Shown here: positions 1 through 9,542 of the stretch, piece by piece
Layout of the letters: every line of letters starts with the position of its first letter
Numbering within the stretch: the first letter of the stretch is position 1
Source: Nocardioides nematodiphilus
GTDB taxonomy: Bacteria; Actinomycetota; Actinomycetes; Propionibacteriales; Nocardioidaceae
Length of the DNA stretch: 64,000 nucleotides
Direction of reading: 5' to 3'
Assembly: GCF_020216525.1 (NCBI RefSeq)
Contig: NZ_JAIWOY010000004.1
Span: forward strand, 148,934 to 212,933
Notes under the pieces: generated by a model
Database searches by the model: none
What the model saw: the letters and a program-made list of their open reading frames with translations, nothing else
Told to the model about the DNA's origin: nothing
Translations under genes and position numbers: made by a program

Positions 1-71
1 CGGGCTGTCGCGCTTCCTGGGCCCCGTGACCGTCGGCCACGTGCCGAGACTCGGGCCCCGGCGAGACCGGG

Positions 72-105
72 GACGGCCGCCGTCCCCCGTGGGACGGCGG
101 CCGTC
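72..105. terminator. Hairpin terminator after the sugar ABC operon
   Basis: A perfect 14-bp inverted repeat (72-85 with 92-105) with a 6-base loop lies 40 bases past the stop of the minus-strand permease gene. No T-run follows, as is common for actinobacterial terminators. It probably ends the sugar transport operon. Confidence 0.6.
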
Positions 106-144
106 GCTGTCAGCCTCGTGTCGAGGCCGGTGTTCAGGCTGGGG

Positions 145-1371
145 TCAGGCACCCGCAGGCGCGCTGAGCTCCTCGGCGAGCGCTGTCGGAGGTGGCGGCG
201 TGGCCTCCTCGGCCCCGGCTCCTCCCCCGCCCGCGGTGCGGCGCTTGTTCCACACGTCGAAGGCGACGGCGGCCAGCAGGACGAGGCCCTTGACCGTCTG
301 CTGCCAGTCGATGGAGACGCCCATCAGCGACATGCCGTTGTTGAGCACGCCCATCACGAGACCACCGATGATGGCGCCGACGACGGTGCCGACGCCGCCG
401 GTGACGGCCGCACCGCCGATGAAGGCCGCGGCGATGGCGTCGAGCTCGTAGTTGGTGCCGGCCTTCGGGTTGGCCGCGGTGAGACGGGCGGCGGTGACCA
501 GACCGGCCAGGGCGGCGAGCATGCCCATGTTGGCCATCACGAGGAAGTCGATCCGCTTGGTGCGGACACCCGACATGGTGGCGGCGTCGACGTTGCCGCC
601 GATGGCGTATACGTGGCGACCGGTGATCGTGCGCTGCGTGACGAAGCTGTAGATGCCGATCAGCGCGAAGAGGATCAGGCCGACGATCGGCAGGCCGCGG
701 TAGTCCGCGAGGCGCCAGGCGAAGGCCATGATGACGACGACGAGCGCGACCAGCTTGGCGTAGAAGAGCGGCGCCGGGGTGACGTCGAAGTTGTACTTCA
801 CCGCCGAGGCACGCTCACGGAACTCCAGCACCACCAGCAGGAGGCACAGCAGGGCGCCGAGCACGAGGGTGATGTTGGTGTTCGGCAGGAAGCCGTTGCC
901 CATCTTGAGGAAGTTCTCCGGCAGGCTGCCGACGGTGGCGCCGTCGAGCACGACGGTCGTCAGGCCGCGGAAGATCAGCATCGAGGCGAGCGTGACGATG
1001 AAGGCCGGGATGCCGACGTAGGCGACCCAGAAGCCGTGCCAGGCGCCGATCGCCAGGCCGATCGCCAGGCAGATGACCACGGCGAGCAACCACGGAACGT
1101 CGTGCTTGCTCATCAGGATCGCGCCGACCGCGCCGGTGAAGGCCGCCACGGAGCCGACCGAGAGGTCGATGTGGCGGGCCACGATCACGATCACCATGCC
1201 GACGGCCAGGATCAGGATCGAGGCGTTCTGCGTCAGCAGGTTGGTGACGTTGAGCGGACGGAGCAGCACCCCGTCGGTCTGGAACTGGAAGAAGATCACC
1301 AGCGCGGCGAGCGCGATGACCATGCCGTACTGACGGGCGTTGCCGCGGAGCAGCGACTTGAGGGTGTTCAT
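145..1371 (-). CDS. mmsB: Multiple-sugar ABC transporter permease (MmsB/XylH-like)
   Basis: This is a 408-residue polytopic membrane protein of the BPD_transp_2 permease family, which forms the membrane channel of ribose-, xylose- and ChvE-type sugar importers. The sequence alternates hydrophobic helices throughout. It carries the family's conserved region [14 protein letters not shown] around residues 67-80, where the transport ATPase docks. The last 30 residues are a Pro/Ala/Glu-rich cytoplasmic tail. Its ATG overlaps the stop of the upstream ATPase gene as ATGA, so the two are translationally coupled. Substrate is not shown by the sequence; the GH51 neighbour suggests L-arabinose or arabino-oligosaccharides. 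Confidence 0.9.
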   Translation of the reverse strand: MNTLKSLLRGNARQYGMVIALAALVIFFQFQTDGVLLRPLNVTNLLTQNASILILAVGMVIVIVARHIDLSVGSVAAFTGAVGAILMSKHDVPWLLAVVICLAIGLAIGAWHGFWVAYVGIPAFIVTLASMLIFRGLTTVVLDGATVGSLPENFLKMGNGFLPNTNITLVLGALLCLLLVVLEFRERASAVKYNFDVTPAPLFYAKLVALVVVIMAFAWRLADYRGLPIVGLILFALIGIYSFVTQRTITGRHVYAIGGNVDAATMSGVRTKRIDFLVMANMGMLAALAGLVTAARLTAANPKAGTNYELDAIAAAFIGGAAVTGGVGTVVGAIIGGLVMGVLNNGMSLMGVSIDWQQTVKGLVLLAAVAFDVWNKRRTAGGGGAGAEEATPPPPTALAEELSAPAGA

Positions 1372-2945
1372 CGGGCGACCTCGGAGGCGTCGCGGCCGGT
1401 GCCGTGCGAGGCCCGGTCCTTGGTGGTCATGTAGCGCATCAGCGCTTCCTGGCTGGCTTCCTCGCGGGCGAACTCATGGGTGATCCGCCCTTCAGCGAGG
1501 GTGTAGATCCGATCGCAGAGACCGAGCAGCTCGGGCAGCTCGGAGGAGATGACGATGACGCCCTTCCCCTCGGCCGCGAGCTGCTGGATCACGACGTAGA
1601 TCTCGTACTTGGCGCCGACGTCGATACCGCGGGTCGGCTCGTCGAGGATCAGCAGCTGCGGGTCGGTGAACATCCACTTGCTCAGCACGACCTTCTGCTG
1701 GTTGCCGCCCGAGAGCTTGTTGACGCCCTCGGTGACGGTCGGCGTCTTGATCCGCATCTTCTTGCGGTACTCCTCGGCGACGGTCATCTCCCGGCCCTCG
1801 TCGATCGTGAGGCCCTTGCGGAGCTTGCCGAGTCCGGCCGAGGAGATGGAGGTCTTGATGTCGTCGAGCAGGTTGAGGCCGAGGACCTTGCGGTCCTCGG
1901 AGACGTACGCGATGCCGGCCTCGATCGCCGCCGGGACGCTGCGCAGGCTGACCTCCTTGCCGTCGATGACCATCCGGCCCTCGACGCGGCTGCCGTAGTT
2001 GCGCCCGAAGATGCTGCGGGCCAGCTCGGTGCGGCCGGCGCCCATCAGGCCGGCGATGCCGACGATCTCACCGTGGCGCACCTTCAGGTTCGCGTCGTCG
2101 ATGACCGTACGGGAGGTGTCCTGCGGGTGCTTGACCGTCCAACCGGAGACCTCGAAGAGCATCTCGCCGATCTGCGGCGTGCGCTCGGGGAAGCGGTTCT
2201 CCAGGGAGCGGCCGACCATGCCGCGGATGATCCGGTCCTCGTCGACCGGGCCGTCCTGGCCGCCGACCGCGAGGGTCTCGACGGTCTGGCCGTCGCGGAT
2301 GATGGTGATGGCATCGGAGATCTGCTCGATCTCGTTCAGCTTGTGGCTGATCATGATCGAGGTGATGCCCTTGTCCTGCAGGTCCTTGAGCAGACCCAAC
2401 AGGTGCTGGGAGTCGTCGTCGTTGAGCGCGGCGGTGGGCTCGTCGAGGATGAGCAGCTTCACGTCCTTGGAGAGCGCCTTGGCGATCTCGACGAGCTGCT
2501 GCTTGCCGACGCCGAGCTCCTTGACCGGGGTCAGCGGGTTCTCGGCGAGGCCGACCCGCGCGAGCAGCTCGATGGCCTCACGGTTGGAGCGGTCCCAGCT
2601 GATGATGCCGCGCGAGGCACGCTCGTTGCCGAGGAAGATGTTCTCGGCGATGGAGAGCTCGGGGATGAGGGCGAGCTCCTGGTGGATGATCACGATTCCC
2701 GCGTGCTCGCTGTCGCGGATGGACTTGAACTCCACGACCTTGCCGTCGTACACGATGTCGCCGTCGTAGGTACCGTGCGGGTAGACCCCGCTGAGCACCT
2801 TCATGAGGGTCGACTTGCCGGCGCCGTTCTCACCACAGATCGCGTGGATCTCGCCGCGCTGGACGGTGAGGTTGACGTCCTGCAGCGCTTTGACGCCGGG
2901 GAACTCCTTGGTGATCCCCTGCATCTGGAGGAGGGGACTGGTCAT
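1368..2945 (-). CDS. mmsA: Sugar ABC transporter, two-domain ATPase (MmsA/XylG-like)
   Basis: This 525-residue protein has two fused nucleotide-binding domains and energises sugar import. The first half has an intact Walker A (GENGAGKST, residues 38-46) and Walker B ([11 protein letters not shown]), but a degenerate signature (GVGKQQ). The second half has a degenerate Walker A (GLMGAGRTE) and an intact signature (LSGGNQQ). This split of motifs is typical of the RbsA/XylG/MmsA class. It lies between the binding protein gene and the permease. A strong hairpin in the upstream gap probably lowers its expression relative to the binding protein. Confidence 0.93.
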   Translation of the reverse strand: MTSPLLQMQGITKEFPGVKALQDVNLTVQRGEIHAICGENGAGKSTLMKVLSGVYPHGTYDGDIVYDGKVVEFKSIRDSEHAGIVIIHQELALIPELSIAENIFLGNERASRGIISWDRSNREAIELLARVGLAENPLTPVKELGVGKQQLVEIAKALSKDVKLLILDEPTAALNDDDSQHLLGLLKDLQDKGITSIMISHKLNEIEQISDAITIIRDGQTVETLAVGGQDGPVDEDRIIRGMVGRSLENRFPERTPQIGEMLFEVSGWTVKHPQDTSRTVIDDANLKVRHGEIVGIAGLMGAGRTELARSIFGRNYGSRVEGRMVIDGKEVSLRSVPAAIEAGIAYVSEDRKVLGLNLLDDIKTSISSAGLGKLRKGLTIDEGREMTVAEEYRKKMRIKTPTVTEGVNKLSGGNQQKVVLSKWMFTDPQLLILDEPTRGIDVGAKYEIYVVIQQLAAEGKGVIVISSELPELLGLCDRIYTLAEGRITHEFAREEASQEALMRYMTTKDRASHGTGRDASEVAR

Positions 2946-2996
2946 GCTCTGACTCCCTGGATCGGGGGTGCGCTCGTGGCGCGGGATGGGACAGAG

Positions 2997-3044
2997 GTAC
3001 GGCGCGCGGGGTCCGCGCTGTGGCGGTGCGCCCGCGCGCCGTAC
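2997..3044. terminator. Intra-operon stem-loop between chvE and mmsA
   Basis: A perfect 14-bp inverted repeat (2997-3010 with 3031-3044) with a 20-base loop sits in the 128-base gap between the binding protein gene and the ATPase gene. Such structures often protect the binding protein mRNA or partly terminate transcription, giving more binding protein than transporter. That role is inferred. Confidence 0.55.
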
Positions 3045-3073
3045 TTCGTGGTGGCTGGACGCCTAGGACCGGG

Positions 3074-4162
3074 TCACATGCCCAGGTCGGCGGCGGTGTA
3101 GTAGCCCGTGTCGACCAGAGCGGTCTTCACGTTGTCCTTGGTCACCGGCACCGGGGTGAGCAGGTAGGCCGGGACGACCTTCTTGCCGTTGTCGTACGTG
3201 GTGGTGTCGTTGACCTGGGGCTTCTTGCCCTCGGCGATCGCCTGCACCATGCCGACGGTCACCTTGGCGAGCTCGCGGGTGTCCTTGAAGATGGTGGAGT
3301 ACTGCTCGCCGGCGAGGATCGACTTGACCGACTGCGCCTCGGAGTCCTGACCGGTGACGATCGGGAGCTTCTTGCCGGCGCCGCCGTAGCCGTTGGACTT
3401 GAGCGCGGCGATGATGCCCAGCGAGAGGCCGTCGTAGGGCGAGAGGACGCCGTCGACCGTGGCGCTGGTGTACGACTTGGTGAGGAGGTCCTCCATCCGC
3501 TTCTGCGCGGTGGCCGGGTCCCAACGCAGGGTGGCGGCCTGCTGGAACTTGGTCTGGCCCGACACGATCTTGAGGGTGCCGTCGTCGATCTTCGGCTGGA
3601 GCACCTTCATGGCGCCGTTCCAGAAGAAGGTCGCGTTGTTGTCGTCCGGCGAGCCGGCGAAGAGCTCGACGTTGTACGGGCCCTTGCCGCGGGTGGCGAG
3701 ACCGTCGAGCAGCGACTGGGCCTGCAGCTCGCCGACCTTCTCGTTGTCGAACGTGGCGTAGTAGTCGATGGTGTCGCTGTCGCGGATCAGGCGGTCGTAG
3801 GCGATGACCGGGATGTCGCTGGCCTCGGCCGTGTCGAGCACGTCGCCGAGGGCGGTGCCGTCGATCGCGGCGATGACGAGCATCTTCTCGCCCTTGGTGA
3901 CCATGTTCTCGACCTGGGAGACCTGGGTCGGGATGTCGTCCTCGGCGTACTGGAGGTCGACCTTGTAGCCGGCGTCCTCGAGCTGCTTCTTGATGTTGTT
4001 GCCGTCGGCGATCCAGCGCTCCGAGGACTTGGTCGGCATGGCGACACCGATGGTGCCCTTGTCGCCGCCGCCGTCACCGGCGGAGTCGTTGCTGCCGCTG
4101 CCGCAGGCAGCCATGCTCAGAGCGAGCGTGGCGCCAGCCACAGTCGCGATCAACTTGCGCAC
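3074..4162 (-). CDS. chvE: ChvE-like sugar-binding lipoprotein
   Basis: This 362-residue periplasmic-binding-protein-like lipoprotein captures sugar for the MmsAB transporter. It begins with a lipoprotein signal whose lipobox cysteine is residue 20, followed by a Gly/Ser/Asp-rich linker. The mature part matches the Peripla_BP_4 fold of ChvE-type proteins, with [10 protein letters not shown] near the N-terminus and [11 protein letters not shown] and [13 protein letters not shown] further on. It is the first gene of the transport operon. A perfect LacI-type palindrome lies about 92 bases upstream of its start. The nearby arabinofuranosidase makes arabinose the likeliest ligand, but this is inferred. 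Confidence 0.9.
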   Translation of the reverse strand: MRKLIATVAGATLALSMAACGSGSNDSAGDGGGDKGTIGVAMPTKSSERWIADGNNIKKQLEDAGYKVDLQYAEDDIPTQVSQVENMVTKGEKMLVIAAIDGTALGDVLDTAEASDIPVIAYDRLIRDSDTIDYYATFDNEKVGELQAQSLLDGLATRGKGPYNVELFAGSPDDNNATFFWNGAMKVLQPKIDDGTLKIVSGQTKFQQAATLRWDPATAQKRMEDLLTKSYTSATVDGVLSPYDGLSLGIIAALKSNGYGGAGKKLPIVTGQDSEAQSVKSILAGEQYSTIFKDTRELAKVTVGMVQAIAEGKKPQVNDTTTYDNGKKVVPAYLLTPVPVTKDNVKTALVDTGYYTAADLGM

Positions 4163-4253
4163 TGAGTTACTCCACTTCGTTGTGCCCTACCCGCGCCGGG
4201 CCGGGGTCCTGTCGCGACGCCTGTCGTGTGACGACCGTCGCATCAGGCAGGAC

Positions 4254-4265
4254 GTTAGCGCTAAC
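4254..4265. promoter_or_regulatory. LacI-family operator (GTTAGCGCTAAC)
   Basis: The perfect 12-bp palindrome GTTAGCGCTAAC lies between the arabinofuranosidase stop and the start of the ChvE-like gene. Its central CG and symmetric arms are those expected of LacI-family regulators of sugar catabolism. No lacI-type gene lies in the window. It should control the transport operon. Confidence 0.7.
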
Positions 4266-4313
4266 ATTTCCCCGAGTGCTAGGGGTTCAGGTCACGTTCC
4301 GGCAACGATCCGT

Positions 4314-5828
4314 TCAGCTGCGCTTGACGAGACGCAGGATCGTCCAGGAGACCGGGGGGAGCTCGACGGTCGCTCCCGACGCCACCACGGAGGCCGAGGC
4401 GTTGGGCCGCGGCAGCACCGATGCGGCGTCGTCCGCGGTCGCCGCCCAGGTGTGGTCGGCGTTGCTCAGGGTGAGCGCCTCGAGCACCTCGAGGTCCCCG
4501 AAACCGGCCAGGTCGACGGCCAGCTCGAGCGGCTCGTCCTGCGAGCGGTTGACCGCCAGGACCGTGAGGGAGCCGGTCTCCGCGTCGTGGGTCGCGACCG
4601 CGTCGACGAGCGCGGCCTGCCCGTACTTCCTGGTCTCGTACGTCGGCGCCTCGACCACCGCCTGCAACACCTGCCCGGCGGCGTGCTGCGCGGTCAGCGC
4701 GAACGGGTGGAAGGTGGTCTGGCGCCACGAGCGACCGCCCGGCTCGGTCATGATCGGTGCGATCACGTTGACCAGCTGCGCCTGGGAGGCGGCGTGGACG
4801 CGGTCGGTGTGGCGCAGCAGCGAGATCAGCAGGTTGCCCACCACGACCGCGTCGGCGACGGTGTAGCGGTCCTCCAGCAGGATCGGCGCGACCGGCCAGT
4901 GGTCGCCCGTCGGGGGCTGGGACTCGGCACGGTCGATGTACCAGACGTTCCACTCGTCGAACGAGATCGCGATCCGCTTGTCGTGCTTGCCGGCCGCGCG
5001 CACCGCGTCGGCGGTGGCCACGACGGCCTCGATCATGTGGTCCATGTCGACCGCGGAGGCGAGGAACGACCCCAGATCGCCGTCCTCCTCGCGGTAGTAG
5101 GCGTGTGCGGAGACCAGGTCGACCTGGTCGTACGACTCGGCGAGGACGGTGCTCTCCCAGGTGCCGAAGGTCGCCATCCCCGAGCCCGAGGAGCCGCACG
5201 CGACCAGCTCGATGTCCGGGTCGACCAGACGCATCGCGCGCGCGGTCTCGGCCGCCAGCCGGCCGTACTCCTGCGCGGTCTTGTGCCCGATCTGCCAGGG
5301 GCCGTCCATCTCGTTGCCGAGGCACCACATCCGGATGCCGTACGGCTCCTGCGCGCCGTTGGCGCGACGCAGGTTGGCGAAGTGGGTGTCGGCGGTGCCG
5401 TTGCAGTACTCGAGCAGGTCGAGCGCCTCCTGGACGCCGCGGGTGCCGAGGTTGACGGCCATCATCGGCTCGACGCCGGCCTTGCGGCACCACCGGACGA
5501 ACTCGTCGACGCCGACCCAGTTCGGCTCGGTGGAGTGCCAGGCCAGGTCCAGCCGGCGCGGCCGCTGCTCGCGCGGGCCCACCCCGTCCTCCCAGCGGTA
5601 GCCGCTGACGAAGTTGCCACCCGGGTAGCGCACGGTGCTGACGCCGAGCTCGCGCGCCAGGTCGATGACGTCCTCGCGGAACCCGTCCTCGTCGGCGCTC
5701 GGGTGGGCGGGGTCGTGGATGCCCGAGTAGACGCAACGGCCGAGGTGCTCGACGAAGGAGCCGAACGTACGACGACGGACGGGTCCGACGGTGAAGGCGG
5801 GGTCGAGATGGAGGGAGGCCCGAAGCAT
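4314..5828 (-). CDS. abfA: Alpha-L-arabinofuranosidase, GH51
   Basis: This 504-residue protein should hydrolyse terminal alpha-L-arabinofuranosyl residues from arabinan or arabinoxylan fragments. It has the GH51 acid/base region WCLGNEMDG (Glu173) and the nucleophile region SFDEWNVWY (Glu292), and the usual family length. No signal peptide is visible, so it is probably cytoplasmic and acts on imported oligosaccharides. It lies just upstream of the sugar transport genes on the same strand and 22 bases after metB. A GGTGT-N3-ACACC palindrome (5833-5845) sits directly before the ATG, and no clear ribosome binding site is visible there. Confidence 0.92.
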   Translation of the reverse strand: MLRASLHLDPAFTVGPVRRRTFGSFVEHLGRCVYSGIHDPAHPSADEDGFREDVIDLARELGVSTVRYPGGNFVSGYRWEDGVGPREQRPRRLDLAWHSTEPNWVGVDEFVRWCRKAGVEPMMAVNLGTRGVQEALDLLEYCNGTADTHFANLRRANGAQEPYGIRMWCLGNEMDGPWQIGHKTAQEYGRLAAETARAMRLVDPDIELVACGSSGSGMATFGTWESTVLAESYDQVDLVSAHAYYREEDGDLGSFLASAVDMDHMIEAVVATADAVRAAGKHDKRIAISFDEWNVWYIDRAESQPPTGDHWPVAPILLEDRYTVADAVVVGNLLISLLRHTDRVHAASQAQLVNVIAPIMTEPGGRSWRQTTFHPFALTAQHAAGQVLQAVVEAPTYETRKYGQAALVDAVATHDAETGSLTVLAVNRSQDEPLELAVDLAGFGDLEVLEALTLSNADHTWAATADDAASVLPRPNASASVVASGATVELPPVSWTILRLVKRS

Positions 5829-5850
5829 GCGAGGTGTTCTACACCACGCT

Positions 5851-7011
5851 TTACCCCAGGGCGCGATCCAGGTCGTCGATCAGATCCTCGACGGTCTCGA
5901 TGCCGACGCTGAGCCGGATCAGGTCGCCAGGGACCTCGAGCTCGGTGCCGGCGACGCTGGCGTGCGTCATCCGCCCGGGGTGCTCGATGAGCGACTCGAC
6001 GCCGCCGAGGGACTCCCCCAGCGTGAAGACCTCGGTGGCGGCGCAGACGTCGAGCGCCTTCTGCTCGCCGGCGCGCACCCGGAAGCTGATCATGCCGCCG
6101 AAGCGCTTCATCTGCTTGCCGGCGACGTGATGGCCGGGGTGGGTCTCGAGGCCCGGGTAGATGACGTCGCCGACGGCCGGGTGGGCGCAGAGGAAGTCGA
6201 CGATCCGCTCGGCGTTGTCGCAGTGGCGGTCCATCCGTACGGCGAGCGTCTTCAGGCCCCGGTGGGTGAGGTAGGCGTCGAACGGGCCGGCCACGGCGCC
6301 CATGGCGTTCTGGTGGAAGCCGATCCGGTCCGCGAGCTCGAGGTCGCGCACGACCAGGGCGCCGCCGACGACGTCGGAGTGACCGCCGACGTACTTGGTG
6401 GTGGAGTGGACCACGACGTCCGCGCCCAGGGTGAGGGGCTGCTGGAGGTACGGGCTGGCGAAGGTGTTGTCGACCACGAGCAGCGCACCGGCGTCGTGCG
6501 CGATGGTCGCCAGCGCCTCGATGTCGCCGATGTTGAGCAGCGGGTTGGTGGGCGTCTCGACCCAGACGAGGCGGGTCCGGCCAGGCTCGATCGCGGCGGC
6601 GACCTTGTCGAGGTCGCTGATCGGCGCCGGGGTGTGCTCGACGCCCCACGGCTTGGCGACCTTGTCGACGAGGCGGAAGGTGCCGCCGTACGCGTCGTCG
6701 GGGATGACCAGATGGTCCCCGGGCCTGGTCAGGCTGCGCAGCAGCGTGTCCTCGGCGGCCAGTCCGCTGGCGAACGCGAAGCCGCGCTCCCCCGACTCGA
6801 CCGCGGCGAGCGCACCCTCGAGGGCGGTACGCGTCGGGTTGGCGCTGCGGCTGTACTCGTAGCCGCCGCGCAGCCCGCCGACGCCGTCCTGCTTGTAGGT
6901 CGAGCTGGCGTAGATCGGCGGATTGACCGCGCCGGTGGTCGGGTCCGGCTCGTAGCCGGCGTGGATCGCGCGGGTCTCGAAACCGCCCTTGTTCGCGTGC
7001 TCCTGGGTCAT
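5851..7011 (-). CDS. metB: Cystathionine gamma-synthase/lyase, PLP-dependent
   Basis: This 386-residue enzyme belongs to the Cys/Met metabolism PLP family. It either joins O-succinyl- or O-acetylhomoserine to cysteine (methionine synthesis) or splits cystathionine (reverse transsulfuration); sequence alone does not settle which. The PLP lysine is Lys206 in STTKYVGGHSD. ETPTNP and the AYGGTFR region are also present. A TAGTCT element ends seven bases before the ATG, which suggests a leaderless mRNA. A cystathionine beta-synthase gene at about 25 kb could supply its substrate in reverse transsulfuration. Confidence 0.92.
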   Translation of the reverse strand: MTQEHANKGGFETRAIHAGYEPDPTTGAVNPPIYASSTYKQDGVGGLRGGYEYSRSANPTRTALEGALAAVESGERGFAFASGLAAEDTLLRSLTRPGDHLVIPDDAYGGTFRLVDKVAKPWGVEHTPAPISDLDKVAAAIEPGRTRLVWVETPTNPLLNIGDIEALATIAHDAGALLVVDNTFASPYLQQPLTLGADVVVHSTTKYVGGHSDVVGGALVVRDLELADRIGFHQNAMGAVAGPFDAYLTHRGLKTLAVRMDRHCDNAERIVDFLCAHPAVGDVIYPGLETHPGHHVAGKQMKRFGGMISFRVRAGEQKALDVCAATEVFTLGESLGGVESLIEHPGRMTHASVAGTELEVPGDLIRLSVGIETVEDLIDDLDRALG

Positions 7012-7110
7012 GGCATCGAGACTAGGCGACCGGGCGAGGCACTGCGAGCTGGCTCGTAGGTGCCGGGCGAGGGAGCCGGGCGCGCCCTGCGGCCCCGCCC
7101 GGCCTGCTGC

Positions 7111-8121
7111 TCAGACGGTGATGTCCTGGTGCCAGGACTCGGTGACGTAGTCGGTGCGCCAGCCCATCGACGTGTAGAGCCCGTCGGCTCCGGTGGGGCT
7201 GTCGGCGTCGACCTCGAGGCCGACGCGATCGCCACCGCGGGCGGCGGTGCCCTCGATGACGCTGTGCAGCAGCGCCTTGGCCACGCCGCGGCCGCGGGCG
7301 CTGCGGCTGACGCCGATGTACTCGACGTAGGCGCCCTCGGCACCGCTGGCACCGGCCTTGAGGGCGGAGGCGATCAGCGCGCCGGCGGCCTCGCCATCGA
7401 CGGTGGCCAGCCGCCAGTGGTCCCACCGGTGGCCCGGCTCCTCGCGCAGCCGGGTCACGAACTCAGGGAAGCTCTCGCGGTAGGAGTTGAAGTGATCGGC
7501 GAACGACTCCTCCAGCATCCGGTGGACGGTCCGCAGATCGCTCGCGACCGGGAGCCCGTTGGGATGGATGTCGACAGGTCGCACGACCACGCCCGGGCGT
7601 GGCTGCGGCAGCGAGGTCGCCTCCTCCGAGGTGACCGGCCGGGTCATCTGCAGCCAGGTGCGGACCTTGCGGTAGCCGGCGTCGGCCAGCCAGCCGCGCT
7701 GCTCGGCGTCCTCGGCGAACGGGCTGGCGTCGAGCTGGGTCTCGTGCTGCCCGCGCATCCGCGCGATCACCCGCGCCCGCTCGCGCATCCAGCCGTAGAG
7801 GGTCGCCGCGAGGTCGGCGGCGGCCGGCACGGTGCGGTCGACGTACAGGTGCACCATCGTGCGCCCGGCGGCCCGGTCGTGCACGCTGGCCCACGCGCGG
7901 ATGGCCTTCTCCTCGTCGACGGCGACGACCTGCTGGCGGGTCCAGGAGGCGAGGCCGACGATCTCGTTCTCGACGCGCTCGGGGTCGACCGGTCCGGGCC
8001 CGGCGAACCGGGTGCGGTCGGCGGTGCGCAGGGCGACGAGGCTGTCGAGGTCGGTCGGCTCCGCCGGTCGGAGCGACCAGCCGGCGGGGAGGTCGAGGTG
8101 GTTGCCGAGGGTGTCGTTCAC
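7111..8121 (-). CDS. Tandem GNAT N-acetyltransferase (MshD-like architecture)
   Basis: This 336-residue protein has two GNAT folds. The N-terminal one is degenerate. The C-terminal one keeps the acetyl-CoA loop (SRSARGRGVAKALL) and a typical ending (DGLYTSMGWRTD). The two-domain layout recalls mycothiol synthase, but the substrate cannot be read from the sequence. I start it at the GTG at 8121, because the longer open frame upstream is only the antisense of msrA. CAGGGT lies six bases upstream of this GTG, so the mRNA may be leaderless. It is divergent from msrA across 117 bases. Confidence 0.8.
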   Translation of the reverse strand: MNDTLGNHLDLPAGWSLRPAEPTDLDSLVALRTADRTRFAGPGPVDPERVENEIVGLASWTRQQVVAVDEEKAIRAWASVHDRAAGRTMVHLYVDRTVPAAADLAATLYGWMRERARVIARMRGQHETQLDASPFAEDAEQRGWLADAGYRKVRTWLQMTRPVTSEEATSLPQPRPGVVVRPVDIHPNGLPVASDLRTVHRMLEESFADHFNSYRESFPEFVTRLREEPGHRWDHWRLATVDGEAAGALIASALKAGASGAEGAYVEYIGVSRSARGRGVAKALLHSVIEGTAARGGDRVGLEVDADSPTGADGLYTSMGWRTDYVTESWHQDITV

Positions 8122-8238
8122 CCCTCCACCCTGCCAAACCGACCCGAACCGATGCGACGACGGCCCACCGGGAACTTCTGGGGTGGTGGCGCGGTTGAAG
8201 CGGGTGGATCCTGTGTATGGATCTCGAAGGAGGAACCC

Positions 8239-8886
8239 ATGTTCGGACGTACCGCCTCGCTCCAGCCCGCCGAGCGCACCCTGCCGGGTCGCGACTCGCT
8301 CGCCTGGGACCTGCCCGAGAAGCACCGCGTGCTCGGCACCCCGCTGCTCGCCTCGCCGGAGGACGGCACGGCACCCGAGGGCTATGAGACGGCGTACTTC
8401 GGCCTCGGCTGTTTCTGGGGCGCGGAGGAGATGTTCTGGCAGATCCCGGGCGTCTACACGACGGCCGTCGGCTACCAGGGCGGCACCACGCTCAACCCGA
8501 CGTACGAGGAGGTCTGCTCGGGGCTGACCAACCACACCGAGGCCGTCCGCGTCGTTTTCGACCCCGCCGTGGTCGGCTACGGCGAGCTGGTGAAGCGGTT
8601 CTTCGAGGTGCACGACCCCACGCAGGGCATGCGCCAGGGCAACGACGTCGGCACGCAGTACCGCTCGGCGCTCTACTTCGTCTCGCCCGCGCAGGAGCAG
8701 ACGGCGCGTGAGCTGACCGCGGTGTACGGCGCGGAGCTCGCCCGCCGTGGCCTGGACGAGATCACGACCGAGATCCGCGAGGCCCCGGTCTTCTACCCGG
8801 CCGAGCCCGCGCACCAGCAGTACCTCGACCGGGTGCCGAACGGCTACCGCTGCCACGCCAACACCGGAGTGGCCTTCCCGGCCTGA
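8239..8886 (+). CDS. msrA: Peptide methionine-(S)-S-oxide reductase MsrA
   Basis: This 215-residue enzyme reduces methionine-S-sulfoxide in oxidised proteins. The catalytic motif is GCFWGAEE with Cys58, followed by the family blocks AVGYQGG and HTEAVRVVFDP, and FYPAEPAHQQYL near the C-terminus. Length is typical. The start is fixed by an AAGGAGGA ribosome binding site (about 8228-8235) just before the ATG at 8239. It probably acts in oxidative-stress repair in the cytoplasm. Confidence 0.96.
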   Translation: MFGRTASLQPAERTLPGRDSLAWDLPEKHRVLGTPLLASPEDGTAPEGYETAYFGLGCFWGAEEMFWQIPGVYTTAVGYQGGTTLNPTYEEVCSGLTNHTEAVRVVFDPAVVGYGELVKRFFEVHDPTQGMRQGNDVGTQYRSALYFVSPAQEQTARELTAVYGAELARRGLDEITTEIREAPVFYPAEPAHQQYLDRVPNGYRCHANTGVAFPA

Positions 8887-8978
8887 GGCGACCGAGCGAG
8901 CGACAGCGGCCGGGCGAGGGACGAGCCCGAAACGCTGGCCGCGAGCGCGGGAACCAGGCCCGAAGCGCCTGCCCGGGA

Positions 8979-9046
8979 GTCCACCGAGGTCCCAGCTCGA
9001 CGCAGCCGCCCCGCGGGCGGCTGCTCGTGGCAGGACTTCGGTGGAC
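8979..9046. terminator. Two-tier hairpin between convergent genes
   Basis: An outer stem of 14 bases with one G-U type pair (8979-8992 with 9033-9046) encloses a perfect 9-bp inner hairpin (9002-9010 with 9016-9024). It occupies the 233-base gap between msrA and the convergent DUF385 gene, where I see no gene. It could act as a bidirectional terminator, or be a copy of a dispersed palindromic repeat. Confidence 0.55.
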
Positions 9047-9105
9047 CTAGCGGCAGGTCGGGCGAGCGAAGGAAGGGTCGCTGGCGGACGGCCGTGACGC
9101 TGCCG

Positions 9106-9129
9106 CCTCAGTCAGCGCCTCAGTCAGCG
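9106..9129. repeat. Tandem 12-bp duplication over a stop codon
   Basis: The 12-mer CCTCAGTCAGCG occurs twice in direct tandem (9106-9117 and 9118-9129). The second copy contains the stop and last codons of the minus-strand DUF385 gene; the first lies just beyond the stop. Confidence 0.8.
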
Positions 9130-9503
9130 ATGCTGACGGTGAGGACGTTGCCCTCGCGGGCGAGCTTGGTGATGCGCTGGAGCCACCTCGGGAGCAGCTC
9201 GCGGCCTGCCGGCATCGGAACGAGGCGGACGTTGCGGACCTCGTAGCGGCGGCCGCGGTGGATCACCACTCCCCCGTCGGCAGCCAGGAGGTTGCGGACC
9301 CAGTCCGACTCCAGGCCGTACCCGACCAGGAAGGCGAAGCCGCCCGAGCGCTCCACGCACAGCACCGGCGTGCGGTAGACGCGGCCGGACTTTCGACCGG
9401 TGTGCTCGATGATCGCGTGGCCCGGGATGCGGCCGGCCCAGCGTCGCTGGATCGGGTTGGTGACGCGCCGGTTGAAGGCGGCGAGCGCACGGGGCAGGTG
9501 CAT
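9120..9503 (-). CDS. Deazaflavin (F420)-dependent nitroreductase-family protein, DUF385
   Basis: This 127-residue protein belongs to the split-barrel DUF385/Ddn family of actinobacterial F420H2-dependent reductases. Visible family marks are the HTGRKSGRVYRTPV block near residues 34-47, the core SGGFAFLVGYG and the WVRNLLA motif. It probably moves hydride from F420H2 to a quinone or a nitro- or ene-type substrate; the substrate is unknown. It is convergent with msrA, and its stop region is tandemly duplicated. Confidence 0.88.
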   Translation of the reverse strand: MHLPRALAAFNRRVTNPIQRRWAGRIPGHAIIEHTGRKSGRVYRTPVLCVERSGGFAFLVGYGLESDWVRNLLAADGGVVIHRGRRYEVRNVRLVPMPAGRELLPRWLQRITKLAREGNVLTVSIAD

Positions 9504-9542
9504 GCTTCCTTTCTACTCCGCTCGACCTGACTTCGCGGGCGT

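Noticed and set aside
118..1434. Plus-strand frame opposite the sugar permease
   Set aside because: It is antisense to a well-supported membrane protein, has charged low-complexity composition and no start signal.
7060..8239. Long N-terminal extension of MsrA
   Set aside because: The extension is antisense to the GNAT gene. A strong ribosome binding site marks the ATG at 8239.
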